Shown piece after piece: positions 8,347 through 14,606 of a stretch of DNA of 17,859 nucleotides. Each line of letters starts with the position of its first letter. The stretch's first letter is position 1. Source of the stretch: Dehalococcoidia bacterium (GTDB lineage Bacteria; Chloroflexota; Dehalococcoidia; UBA2979); the NCBI GenBank assembly GCA_023228765.1, contig JALOAM010000052.1:1-17859 (forward strand), written 5' to 3'. A model generated the notes under the pieces. It had not been told where the DNA came from. It did no database searches and saw only the letters and a list, made by a program, of their open reading frames with translations. Made by a program: the position numbers and the translations under genes.

Positions 8347-9413
8347 GAGAGCTGTACCTCCGTGGGCGCCTGCACCGGCAGGAACGCAGCCTCCCGCAGG
8401 CGCCGAGCCGTGCCGCTGTGCAGCATGTAGCCTCGACCGCCCGCGAGCTTCGACTCGAGCGAGACCGACTCCACCGTGAGGCGTCCCGCGTCCAGACGAA
8501 GCTGGAGCAGGTCGCGGTGTGCGATCTCCTCGCGGCTTGGGTGCGATGCGTACGCGCGGATCCGCTGCTCCACCGACTCCAGGCGGGCGTGCAGGTCGTC
8601 GTATGCGGGCCGCAGGATCTCCCGAGGGCCATCAAGCGCCGCGCTTGCCTCGGAGAGCGCGCGCGTGGCAAGGCCCCAGCAGAAGCTACTCTGCAGGATC
8701 AGGAACGTCGCGAGGACGCGGCCGACGAACGGTTCGAAGTCGTGGGTGAGGATGTCGTCCTCGGTCACGACGGCATCGACGAACAGCGGCGAGGTGCTGC
8801 TGGTCGCCTGGAGCGCGAGCAGTTCCGGGTACGCCGGCAATTGCAGGCCGGGCGTGTCCTCCGTGTAGGCGAAGATAATGCGGTCGCTCGGGTCGTCCTG
8901 GTTCGCGGCCGAGGCGATCGAGACGAACGGCGGCTGCAGGTTGGACGCCCACGCGATCCGTCCGTTCACCACCAGGCGGTCGCCCTCGCGGCGGAACGTG
9001 AGCGGCATCGGCGTCCCGGCGAGGTAGTTCGCGGTGGCCGCCGCGAACGAGGTCGATCCGAGGACCGCGCCGGACCGCACGGCGGGCAGGAAGCGCTCCC
9101 GCGCCGCGCTGCCTTCGTCGGCCAGGTGCAGGTATTCGGTCGCCATGCGATGGCACCAGAGCGAGAACGCCTGGCTCATGCAGTCCAGCGCCACCGTCCC
9201 CAGCACCTCGCACATCTGGGTGAACTGCTCCGGCGTCTCCTGCTCGTACAGGCCGAGGCTGGCTGCACCGAGGTCCGCGATGTGGGTGATGCCCTCGCGG
9301 AGGAGCACCTCACACCCGTCGACCTGCTGAGCGCGCGCGCCGACGTAAGCCCTCAGCGCCTCGTGCAGCGCGGCGTCCTCCAGCAGGACAGGGGCGGGGA
9401 CGGTGGTAGTCAT
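8322..9413 (-). CDS. Acyl-CoA dehydrogenase-fold flavoprotein, probable oxidase or monooxygenase
   Basis: 363 residues, ATG at 9413. The order of elements fits the acyl-CoA dehydrogenase superfamily: an N-terminal helical part, a middle beta domain (VLGSTSFAAATANYLAGTPMPLTFRREGDRLVVNGRIAWASN, about residues 118-160) and a C-terminal helical domain. The last part, KLAGGRGYMLHSGTARRLREA, matches the usual GGYGY...R..RDA segment. In medium-chain dehydrogenases the catalytic Glu is in YEGTNE; here the equivalent is QAPTEV, with Ala349 at the Glu position. It is therefore unlikely to be an ordinary acyl-CoA dehydrogenase and is more like the DszC/SfnB-type group of flavin-dependent oxygenases or an inactive relative. 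It lies 48 bases after the DUF4242-like gene and overlaps the ATPase gene, so it probably acts on the imported compound. Only a distant GGAG precedes the start. Confidence 0.75.
   Translation of the reverse strand: MTTTVPAPVLLEDAALHEALRAYVGARAQQVDGCEVLLREGITHIADLGAASLGLYEQETPEQFTQMCEVLGTVALDCMSQAFSLWCHRMATEYLHLADEGSAARERFLPAVRSGAVLGSTSFAAATANYLAGTPMPLTFRREGDRLVVNGRIAWASNLQPPFVSIASAANQDDPSDRIIFAYTEDTPGLQLPAYPELLALQATSSTSPLFVDAVVTEDDILTHDFEPFVGRVLATFLILQSSFCWGLATRALSEASAALDGPREILRPAYDDLHARLESVEQRIRAYASHPSREEIAHRDLLQLRLDAGRLTVESVSLESKLAGGRGYMLHSGTARRLREAAFLPVQAPTEVQLSWLLARSA
8356..8361 (-). promoter_or_regulatory. Shine-Dalgarno site of the ABC ATPase gene, inside the upstream gene
   Basis: GGAGGT on the minus strand, 9 bases before GTG 8346. 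It fixes that unusual overlapping start even though it lies within the last codons of the flavoprotein gene. Confidence 0.65.
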
Positions 9414-9461
9414 GGCTGGTGCTTACTCTCCGGTGAGTCGGGGTCGCGAGACGCCGAGGCC

Positions 9462-9983
9462 TTACTCCCCGAGTCGCGTCAGGCGGTCGACGGGCGTGTC
9501 CACGGCGGCGCGGGCGCGGCGCACCGCGTCCTCGTCCGGGGCGTCGTAGAAGCAGAGGCACTTCACCATGTCCTCGCGGACGTAGGTGCGCAGGAACTGC
9601 GTCTCCGGCACCTGGGCGTACAGCGGCGCCTTCTCCTTCTTCCGGTTCAGGTACTGGTCCATGGTGACCCCCTGCGGGATGTCCCACTCCACCAGGTACT
9701 GAGCACCGGCCTTCTTCTTCTTGATGTCATCGAGCTCGGCGCCCACCAGGCGCACCGGCGCGACCTCGTTGAAGGCGACTCCGGCCTGCTTGAAGAACGC
9801 CTCCACCACCTCGGACGAGCGGTGCTCGATGATGGCGTAGGCCAGTCCGTTCTCGCGGCTCACCTGCACCTCGATCAACTCACCGTTGGCTTGCTTGGCC
9901 GTGTCCGCCAGCTTGGTGAACAGACCATCGAGAGACTCGCTGCCTCCAGGCAACGGCACCTCCAGCAGGAACAACGACGACAT
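9462..9983 (-). CDS. Two-domain DUF4242-like (nickel-binding annotated) protein
   Basis: 173 residues from ATG 9983, chosen because AGGAGG lies 4 bases upstream; the longer GTG start at 10004 lacks a ribosome site. The C-terminal half (YLVEWDIPQGVTMDQYL, RTYVREDMVKCLCFYDAPDEDAVRRA, ending PVDRLTRLGE) matches the DUF4242 pattern of a small ferredoxin-like alpha-beta domain: a conserved E/D-rich first strand, a SYV.ED.. strand, then the C.Y.APDE.AVR..A helix. The N-terminal half (SLFLLEVPLPGGSESLDGLF) has a similar opening and may be a diverged copy, joined by a Lys-rich linker (DDIKKKK). There is no signal peptide, so it is cytoplasmic. It is the first gene of the importer operon. Members are often annotated as nickel-binding, but no biochemical role is established here. 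Confidence 0.75.
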   Translation of the reverse strand: MSSLFLLEVPLPGGSESLDGLFTKLADTAKQANGELIEVQVSRENGLAYAIIEHRSSEVVEAFFKQAGVAFNEVAPVRLVGAELDDIKKKKAGAQYLVEWDIPQGVTMDQYLNRKKEKAPLYAQVPETQFLRTYVREDMVKCLCFYDAPDEDAVRRARAAVDTPVDRLTRLGE

Positions 9984-9987
9984 CACG

Positions 9988-9993
9988 CCTCCT
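9988..9993 (-). promoter_or_regulatory. Shine-Dalgarno site deciding the DUF4242-like gene start
   Basis: A perfect AGGAGG on the minus strand, 4 bases before ATG 9983. The spacing is short but the match is complete, so this start is preferred to GTG 10004. Confidence 0.6.
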
Positions 9994-10036
9994 CGCAGCG
10001 CCACCAGCGACCCCGCTGGTTCTTTCTATTGTTGAG

Positions 10037-10047
10037 TGAGTTACTCA
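10037..10047. promoter_or_regulatory. Candidate operator palindrome at the operon transcription start
   Basis: TGAGT-T-ACTCA is a perfect 5-1-5 inverted repeat immediately downstream of the -10 box. An additional GAGT half-site next to it gives TTGAGTGAGTTACTCAG overall. The position over the start site is what a repressor would use. No cognate regulator gene is in the window. Confidence 0.4.
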
Positions 10048-10299
10048 GCATATACCCGCCGAAGGTATTACGCGCAAACCTGCGGCCCGTCCTCTCGTGG
10101 GTCGGCGGTCGGTCGGTGACAGGTGTGCGCCCTCGGCTTGGGCGTACGGATAGTAAGCGATGGGCGGCCGCCCGCGGAGGCGGCTTGCGATGAGTTCGCG
10201 GTACTCGTCCGCGTCGCCGTCACGCGGGCCGGACGGCTCCGGTGGCACTCTCAGGAATGTCGTACGCGCATAGCGGAGGCGTTCCCACCATGGTTGCAC
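10045..10299 (-). CDS. Doubtful small ORF in the divergent intergenic region
   Basis: 84 codons from a GTG at 10299. The middle part (EPSGPRDGDADEYRELIASR) has strongly GC-biased third positions like real genes here. However, no ribosome site is visible, its start overlaps the plus-strand membrane-protein gene by 10 bases, and its 3' end runs through the candidate promoter. I recognise no family. It may be a relic or chance. Confidence 0.15.
   Translation of the reverse strand: MQPWWERLRYARTTFLRVPPEPSGPRDGDADEYRELIASRLRGRPPIAYYPYAQAEGAHLSPTDRRPTRGRAAGLRVIPSAGIC
10049..10077 (-). promoter_or_regulatory. Candidate sigma-70 promoter of the DUF4242/flavoprotein/ABC operon
   Basis: On the minus strand, TTGCGC (10077-10072) and TATATG (10054-10049) are separated by exactly 17 bases, in an unusually AT-rich patch of this GC-rich window. 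The -10 matches 4 of 6 and the -35 matches 3 of 6 of the consensus. Transcription would start near 10042 and give a leader of about 60 bases before ATG 9983. Confidence 0.5.
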
Positions 10300-10448
10300 T
10301 GCTCTGGCTGATCCTCCTCGTCGTCCTCGTGGTCTGGCTCTTCGGCCTGATCCTGGACATCGCGGGTGGGTTCATCCACATCCTGCTGATCGTCGCGCTG
10401 GCGATCCTGATCTGGAACCTGTTGACCAGTCGCCGCGGGTCACCCTGA
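10290..10448 (+). CDS. Small Lmo0937-type membrane protein
   Basis: 52 residues. ATG 10290 is chosen because GCGGAGG (10273-10279) lies 10 bases upstream and the protein then begins directly with its first membrane helix. Two hydrophobic segments, about residues 2-22 (LLWLILLVVLVVWLFGLIL) and 28-45 (FIHILLIVALAILIWNLL), flank a short DIAGG turn. The tail is TSRRGSP. Two helices, a Gly turn and IHxLLxIAxxxLxxxL are the pattern of the Lmo0937-family (DUF5670) mini-membrane proteins, often seen near stress or envelope genes; their function is unknown. It is followed after 63 bases by the Csp-like gene on the same strand, so co-transcription is possible. Confidence 0.8.
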   Translation: MVALLWLILLVVLVVWLFGLILDIAGGFIHILLIVALAILIWNLLTSRRGSP

Positions 10449-10511
10449 CGTGCGCCGACTTGATGTACTCGATGCGCTCGAGGACGGACGAACTGACGGA
10501 GGGGGCCGCCC

Positions 10512-10913
10512 ATGCTGAGCGCCCGAATGCTGGAGACCCACCCGCGAGGACCGCTCGACGGCCCGCTCTCCGACGCGATTGACGCGCTCTATGCGTGCGC
10601 CCAGGCGTGCACGGCGTGCGCGGACGCCTGCCTCGGCGAGGAGATGCTCGCCGACCTGCGGCGCTGCATCACGCTGGACCTGACCTGCGCCGACATCTGC
10701 CTCGCCACGGGGGCGGCGCTGTCGCGGCAGACGGAGGCGAAAGGCGTCCCGCTCCGCCATCTCCTCGAAGCGTGCATCGAGGTCTGCCGTGTCTGCGCGG
10801 AGGAATGCGACCGCCACGCCGACATGCACGAGCACTGCCAGGTCTGCGCCGGCGCCTGCCGAGCGTGTGAGGAGAAGTGTCGCGCCGTCCTCGAAGTCGT
10901 ACAGGCGCGGTAG
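10512..10913 (+). CDS. Csp-like four-helix-bundle copper-storage protein
   Basis: 133 residues, ATG at 10512 with GGAGG (10498-10502) 9 bases ahead. It contains 16 cysteines arranged along predicted amphipathic helices as CxxxC/CxxC repeats: ACAQACTACADAC, then CITLDLTCADIC, then EACIEVCRVCAEEC and HCQVCAGACRACEEKC. This is the layout of the DUF326/Csp family, whose members (Csp1 and Csp3) hold many Cu(I) ions inside a four-helix bundle with thiolate ligands. A His/Met-containing stretch (DRHADMHEH) may be the copper entry end. There is no Tat or Sec signal, so it is a cytosolic Csp3-type protein. Regulation is not visible; I see no clear CsoR or CueR operator. Confidence 0.88.
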   Translation: MLSARMLETHPRGPLDGPLSDAIDALYACAQACTACADACLGEEMLADLRRCITLDLTCADICLATGAALSRQTEAKGVPLRHLLEACIEVCRVCAEECDRHADMHEHCQVCAGACRACEEKCRAVLEVVQAR

Positions 10914-10947
10914 ACCTCCACCTCCCCGATTCACAGCCGCTCCGCTA

Positions 10948-10964
10948 GGATGCGGCTCGCATCC
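10948..10964 (+). other. Perfect hairpin between the Csp-like and LLM genes
   Basis: GGATGCG and CGCATCC form a 7-bp perfect stem with a 3-base loop (GCT). It is 35 bases after the Csp-like stop and has no T-tract. It could end the Csp transcript or act in the leader of the LLM gene. Confidence 0.45.
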
Positions 10965-10969
10965 GCGTG

Positions 10970-10985
10970 CCGGGAGGCCTCCCGG
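10970..10985. other. 16-bp perfect palindrome ahead of the LLM gene
   Basis: CCGGGAGGCCTCCCGG is fully self-complementary and sits 14 bases before the ribosome site of the LLM gene. As DNA it could be an operator; as RNA it could pair with the preceding region or mask part of the leader. Confidence 0.4.
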
Positions 10986-11011
10986 GTGACGCGGGCGATG
11001 GAGGGGGAGCG

Positions 11012-12013
11012 ATGCGGAAGATCGGTGTCGGGCTCAACTGGCAGGGTGCGTTCAGCCTCAGCGACGCGGTGGAACAGGCGAAGGTCGCGGACGACTCGGG
11101 CGTCGACCACATCACGGTCGCCGAGGCGTGGGGGCGTGACGCCGTCACCACGATGGCGATCCTCGGCTACGAGACGAACCGGATCCGGATCGGCACGTCG
11201 ATCATCAACGTGTTCTCGCGGACGCCGGGTGCGGTCGCGCAGCAGTTCACCTCGCTGGACGCGCTGACCAACGGGCGCATGATCATCGGGATCGGCTCGT
11301 CCGGACCGCAGGTGATCGAGCACTTCCACGGCATGCCCTTCGACAAGCCGATGGCCCGTATCAAGGAATACGTCGAGATCATCAACATGCTCGTGGCGGG
11401 GGAGCCGCTCCACTACCACGGGCGCATCTTCAACCTCGATCGTGGCTTCACGCTCCGGCACCTGGACGAACTGCCGAGGAAGCACATTCCGATCTTCATC
11501 GGCGCGTTCTCGGAGAAGAGCGTGCGGCAGACCGCCGCGATCGCGGACGGCTGGATGCCCGGCCACACCACCCGCGACCGCTGGCGGGACGAGGTGGCGA
11601 CCTTTCACCAGTACGTCCGCGATGCCGGCCGCAACCCCGAGGACATCGAGATCAAGGCGTCCGGCGGCGTCGAGGTGACCGACCACCCGGAAGCGGCATA
11701 CGAGCGCATCCGCCAGCACAACGCGTTCTACATGGCCCGCATGGGCGAACTGCACTACAACGCCTACCGCGCGTTCGGCCTCGGCGAGGTCGCAGACGAA
11801 GTGCGTCGCGCGTGGCGCGAGCATGGCTCGGAGGCGGGCTACCGCGCTGTCCCCGATGACGTCGTCCACTCCCTCGGCTACGCCGGCCCGGTGGAGGGCG
11901 CCATCGACTGGATGGAGGAGCAGCGCGACGCCGGCTACACCCTCCACGGCGTCACCGTCGACGAGCGCGATCCGAAGAAGCGCTCCGAGATCTTCAAGAA
12001 GCTCGTGGGGTAG
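11012..12013 (+). CDS. LLM-class F420-dependent oxidoreductase
   Basis: 333 residues from ATG 11012; GGAGG (11000-11004) lies 7 bases upstream, which rules against the longer start at 10967. Luciferase-like TIM-barrel enzymes transfer hydride between F420H2 (or FMNH2) and diverse substrates. Visible family features are the first strand KIGVGLNWQG, EQAKVADDSGVDHITVAEAWG (helix then strand with an acidic residue near the cofactor), GTSIINVFSRTPGAVAQQFTSLDALTNGR, the phosphate-loop-like GIGSSGPQV, HGMPFDKPMARIKEYVEI, and IPIFIGAFSEKSVRQTAAIADGWMP. Length is normal. It stands alone on the plus strand and converges on the CoA-transferase pair. Specific substrate and cofactor (F420 versus FMN) cannot be read with certainty; F420 is the better guess from overall similarity. 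Confidence 0.88.
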   Translation: MRKIGVGLNWQGAFSLSDAVEQAKVADDSGVDHITVAEAWGRDAVTTMAILGYETNRIRIGTSIINVFSRTPGAVAQQFTSLDALTNGRMIIGIGSSGPQVIEHFHGMPFDKPMARIKEYVEIINMLVAGEPLHYHGRIFNLDRGFTLRHLDELPRKHIPIFIGAFSEKSVRQTAAIADGWMPGHTTRDRWRDEVATFHQYVRDAGRNPEDIEIKASGGVEVTDHPEAAYERIRQHNAFYMARMGELHYNAYRAFGLGEVADEVRRAWREHGSEAGYRAVPDDVVHSLGYAGPVEGAIDWMEEQRDAGYTLHGVTVDERDPKKRSEIFKKLVG

Positions 12014-12068
12014 TCAGACGACACGATCCGGCACGAGCCGGGCTATCCGGAGGGGACGCTCACCCCAA

Positions 12069-12094
12069 CCCTCTCCCGCCGAGCCGGGAGAGGG
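12069..12094. terminator. Palindromic repeat acting as probable bidirectional terminator
   Basis: CCCTCTCCCG (12069-12078) and CGGGAGAGGG (12085-12094) form a perfect 10-bp stem with a 6-base loop, flanked by ACCCC on the left and GGT on the right. It lies between convergent genes ending at 12013 and 12117. This C-rich sequence resembles the dispersed palindromic repeats common in intergenic gaps of many GC-rich bacteria. A second, partial GGGAGAG copy follows at about 12104-12110. There is no U-tract, so termination efficiency is uncertain. Confidence 0.55.
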
Positions 12095-12116
12095 GGTCAG
12101 ACGCGGGAGAGCGGAT

Positions 12117-13370
12117 CTACGGACCGTATCGGTCGCCCACGGCTCCGGCCGCGTAGAGGTCGGCCTGCTCTGACTCGGAGTATCCGAGCTCACCGAGGAC
12201 CTCGGCGTTGTGTTCACCGACCAGCCCGGTGGGGCGGTCCCAGGAGGGGCCGTCCGGGATGACGTTCCAGAGGAACCCCGGGAACACCTGCATGCCGATG
12301 TAGCGGTGGTCCACGTACTGGAGCCACCCACGTGCCTCGTGTTGCGGGTTGGCGAGGAGCGACCAGGGCACGGTCACCGGCGCGGCGATCGCGCCTGCTG
12401 CCTGCACCCGCGCCGCGATCTCCTCGGCGGTGTCCGTCCGAGCGAACTGCGCGAGGGCGGCGTCGATGTCCTCGCGGCATCGGAGACGCCCCGGGATCGT
12501 GGCCCACGGATGGCCGCGCTCCCCCCACTCGGGGTGCCCGGCGGCACGCGCGAGAGCGCCCCACTGGTGGTCATCCTCGGCGGCGATGAACACCCACGCC
12601 TCGTCACCGGCCTCGCCGCCCGCGGCGAGGTAGCAGCCATGCGGGACGATGAGCGGGTCGGCGTTGCCGAGGCGCTCCGGGAGCCGCTGGTTCACCGCCC
12701 AGTCCGCGACGAGGGCCGGCAGGTGCCAGTTCAGGACTTCGATCTGGGACATGTCGATGTAGGCGCCCTGCCCGGTCTGCTCTCGCTGGCGAAGCGCAGT
12801 GAGCACCGCGAACACCACGGCGAGGGCTCCCGTGGCATCCGAGTGGTAGATCGGCTGGGTGTCCTCGATCGGATGGTCCGGGTAGCCGCGGACGATCGTG
12901 TGCGCGGCGGCAGCATCGAGTCCGGAGCCCAGCGTCACGTAGCCCTCGTACGGGCCTTCCGCGCCCCAGCCCGGCATAGAGAGGTAGACCAGCCGCGGGT
13001 TGACCTCGCGCGCGACCTCCCAGCCGAAGCCGAGCTTCGCCACCGTCCCCGCCGAGTAGCCCTCGAAGAACACGTCCGCCGAGGCAAGGAGGCGGCGGAA
13101 CGCCTCGGCACCGCCCTCGGAGCGGAGGTTAAGGGCGACGTTGCGCTTGTTGCGGTTGGAGAGGTGGTGGATCGGGCTCCGCTCGAACGCCGGGCCCTCG
13201 CCCGGCCATGGCTGCACCGTGGCGAGCGGGCGGGTCATCGAGTTCCTCGGGAACGACTCCACCTTCACGACGTCCGCGCCCAGGTCGCCGAGGATCGATC
13301 CGGCCATCGGTCCGGCCCAGACCTCGCACAGCTCGACGACGCGGACGCCCGCCAGCAACGTCGAGGTCAT
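12117..13370 (-). CDS. CaiB/BaiF family (class III) CoA-transferase
   Basis: 417 residues, ATG at 13370 overlapping the TGA of the preceding gene (ATGA). Class III enzymes move CoA between carboxylic acids via an aspartyl-CoA thioester. The N-terminal fold is typical: GVRVVELCEVWAGPMAGSILGDLGADVVKVE, then RNKRNVALNL, then ADVFFEGYSAGTVAKLGFG, then NPRLVYLSMPGWG. The nucleophile region reads QPIYHSDATGALAVVFAVL with Asp178 as the likely catalytic residue, followed by RTGQGAYIDMSQIE-type sequence. The C-terminal segment GEHNAEVLGELGYSESEQADL is the standard family ending. With its neighbour it forms a two-gene unit, perhaps a heteromeric enzyme. The acid substrate is unknown. Confidence 0.9.
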   Translation of the reverse strand: MTSTLLAGVRVVELCEVWAGPMAGSILGDLGADVVKVESFPRNSMTRPLATVQPWPGEGPAFERSPIHHLSNRNKRNVALNLRSEGGAEAFRRLLASADVFFEGYSAGTVAKLGFGWEVAREVNPRLVYLSMPGWGAEGPYEGYVTLGSGLDAAAAHTIVRGYPDHPIEDTQPIYHSDATGALAVVFAVLTALRQREQTGQGAYIDMSQIEVLNWHLPALVADWAVNQRLPERLGNADPLIVPHGCYLAAGGEAGDEAWVFIAAEDDHQWGALARAAGHPEWGERGHPWATIPGRLRCREDIDAALAQFARTDTAEEIAARVQAAGAIAAPVTVPWSLLANPQHEARGWLQYVDHRYIGMQVFPGFLWNVIPDGPSWDRPTGLVGEHNAEVLGELGYSESEQADLYAAGAVGDRYGP

Positions 13371-14590
13371 CCCGTCACCCCTGCCCGGAACAGCGCGAGT
13401 CGTTCGGTGGTCGTATAGCCCAGCTCCCGGAGCACCTCGTCCGTGTGCTCACCGAGACGTGGCGCGGCGGCGACATCCCACGCGCCGTCGAGGCGGAACG
13501 GCGGCCCCGCGAGGAGCGTCGTGCCGCCCTCGGACCTCGTCGCGGGGAGTTCGTGCGTGACGAAGGAGCCCCGCGCCACCGCTTGTCGGTCGGTCACGAC
13601 CTCCGATGGGTCGAGCATCGGAGAGACCATCACGCCGAACGACTGGAGATAGGTGAAGATCTCGTCGCGCGTGCGCTCCCGCAGCCACGGGTCGAGGACC
13701 TCGAAGAAGTCGTCAAAGTGCAGCGCCTTCTCGGCCGGGGTGAGGAAGCGGGGATCCTCGGCCAGCTCGGGCCGGCCGATCGCCTCGCATAGTCGGTTGA
13801 AGAACGGCGGGTTCGCGGAGGCAAAGACCACGTAGCCGTCCGCGCAGCGGTAGCACCCCGCGGGGTACGCCGCCTTCGACTGCCCGCTCGCTCGAGGCAT
13901 CTCCGCACCGGTGAACTCCCACTGGAGGAACCAGGTGTCCACGTTCCCCGTGAGCGCCTCCACCGCCGAGACCTCGACCTCGCGGCGTTGGCCGCCGTGC
14001 TCCGTGGAGTGCACGCAGGCAAGGCTGACGGCGGCCGCGGTGGCGCCCCACTGCATCTCGGGGAGGTACGGCGCGTAGCGCAGGGGCTCCTCCCCCGGCA
14101 GCGAGTGCTGGTGCATCCGTCCGGTCCACGCGAACAGCGAGGTGCCATTCTCCCGCCGCCCCGCGAACGGTCCGTCGAGTCCGTGTTCGCTGAGGACCAC
14201 CACGTGCGGACCGCCCTCGGCACCCCCGAGCACCATGAGGTCCTCGCGGACCGTGCGTGCTTCCCCGAGCGGCAGGTGCAGCAGCACGAGGTCGGCGCGC
14301 TCCGCGAGCCGGGTGAGCACTTCGAGGCCGGACGGGCTGTCGAGGTCGAGCGTGACGGAGCGCTTCCCCGTGTCGAGCGCGACGTGGAACGCTCCGCTCT
14401 CCAGGTCCGGGACATCGCCCGGGAACGGCCCGATCCGCCGCAGGCTCGCCCCGCCGGAGGGCTCCACCTTCACCACGTCGGCGCCGTAGTCGGAGAACAG
14501 CTTCGTCGCGGCCGCGACCGGGATCGTCCCGCCCACCTCGACGACGACGAGGCCGGAGAGCGGGCGGAGGTCGGGAGAAGTCGTGGTCAT
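13367..14590 (-). CDS. CaiB/BaiF family CoA-transferase, second copy with altered active site
   Basis: 407 residues from ATG 14590. The frame is open 20 codons further to a GTG at 14650, but no ribosome site supports that, and an extended -10 box lies 7 bases before 14590. Family landmarks are LSGLVVVEVGGTIPVAAATKLFSDYGADVVKVEPSGGASLRR, KRSVTLDLDSPSGLEVLTRL, ADLVLLHLPLGEA, AEMPRASGQ and EHTDEVLRELGYTTTERLAL. Where the catalytic Asp is expected the sequence reads YLPEMQWGATAAAVSLA, with Glu178 rather than Asp, and the surrounding GDSNTG-like motif is absent. It may be a non-catalytic partner of the downstream copy. The two genes overlap by 4 bases and are surely one transcript. Confidence 0.85.
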   Translation of the reverse strand: MTTTSPDLRPLSGLVVVEVGGTIPVAAATKLFSDYGADVVKVEPSGGASLRRIGPFPGDVPDLESGAFHVALDTGKRSVTLDLDSPSGLEVLTRLAERADLVLLHLPLGEARTVREDLMVLGGAEGGPHVVVLSEHGLDGPFAGRRENGTSLFAWTGRMHQHSLPGEEPLRYAPYLPEMQWGATAAAVSLACVHSTEHGGQRREVEVSAVEALTGNVDTWFLQWEFTGAEMPRASGQSKAAYPAGCYRCADGYVVFASANPPFFNRLCEAIGRPELAEDPRFLTPAEKALHFDDFFEVLDPWLRERTRDEIFTYLQSFGVMVSPMLDPSEVVTDRQAVARGSFVTHELPATRSEGGTTLLAGPPFRLDGAWDVAAAPRLGEHTDEVLRELGYTTTERLALFRAGVTG

Positions 14591-14597
14591 TGCGAGT

Positions 14598-14606
14598 GTT
14601 ATAGCA
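14598..14606 (-). promoter_or_regulatory. Extended -10 promoter giving a leaderless CoA-transferase mRNA
   Basis: On the minus strand TGC-TATAAC (14606-14598) matches the extended -10 consensus TGnTATAAT at all but the last base. It ends 7 bases before ATG 14590, so the start codon would be at or next to the transcription start. No Shine-Dalgarno and no good -35 are present, which is consistent with this reading. Confidence 0.5.

Noticed and set aside
10162..10173. 12-bp palindrome GGGCGGCCGCCC in the divergent region
   Set aside because: Expected by chance in DNA of this GC content; not positioned with any promoter I can see.
8418..10193. Plus-strand ORF of 591 codons opposite the flavoprotein and DUF4242-like genes
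   Set aside because: Antisense shadow spanning two real genes and the promoter region; composition is Arg/Glu/Gly/His-rich without motifs.
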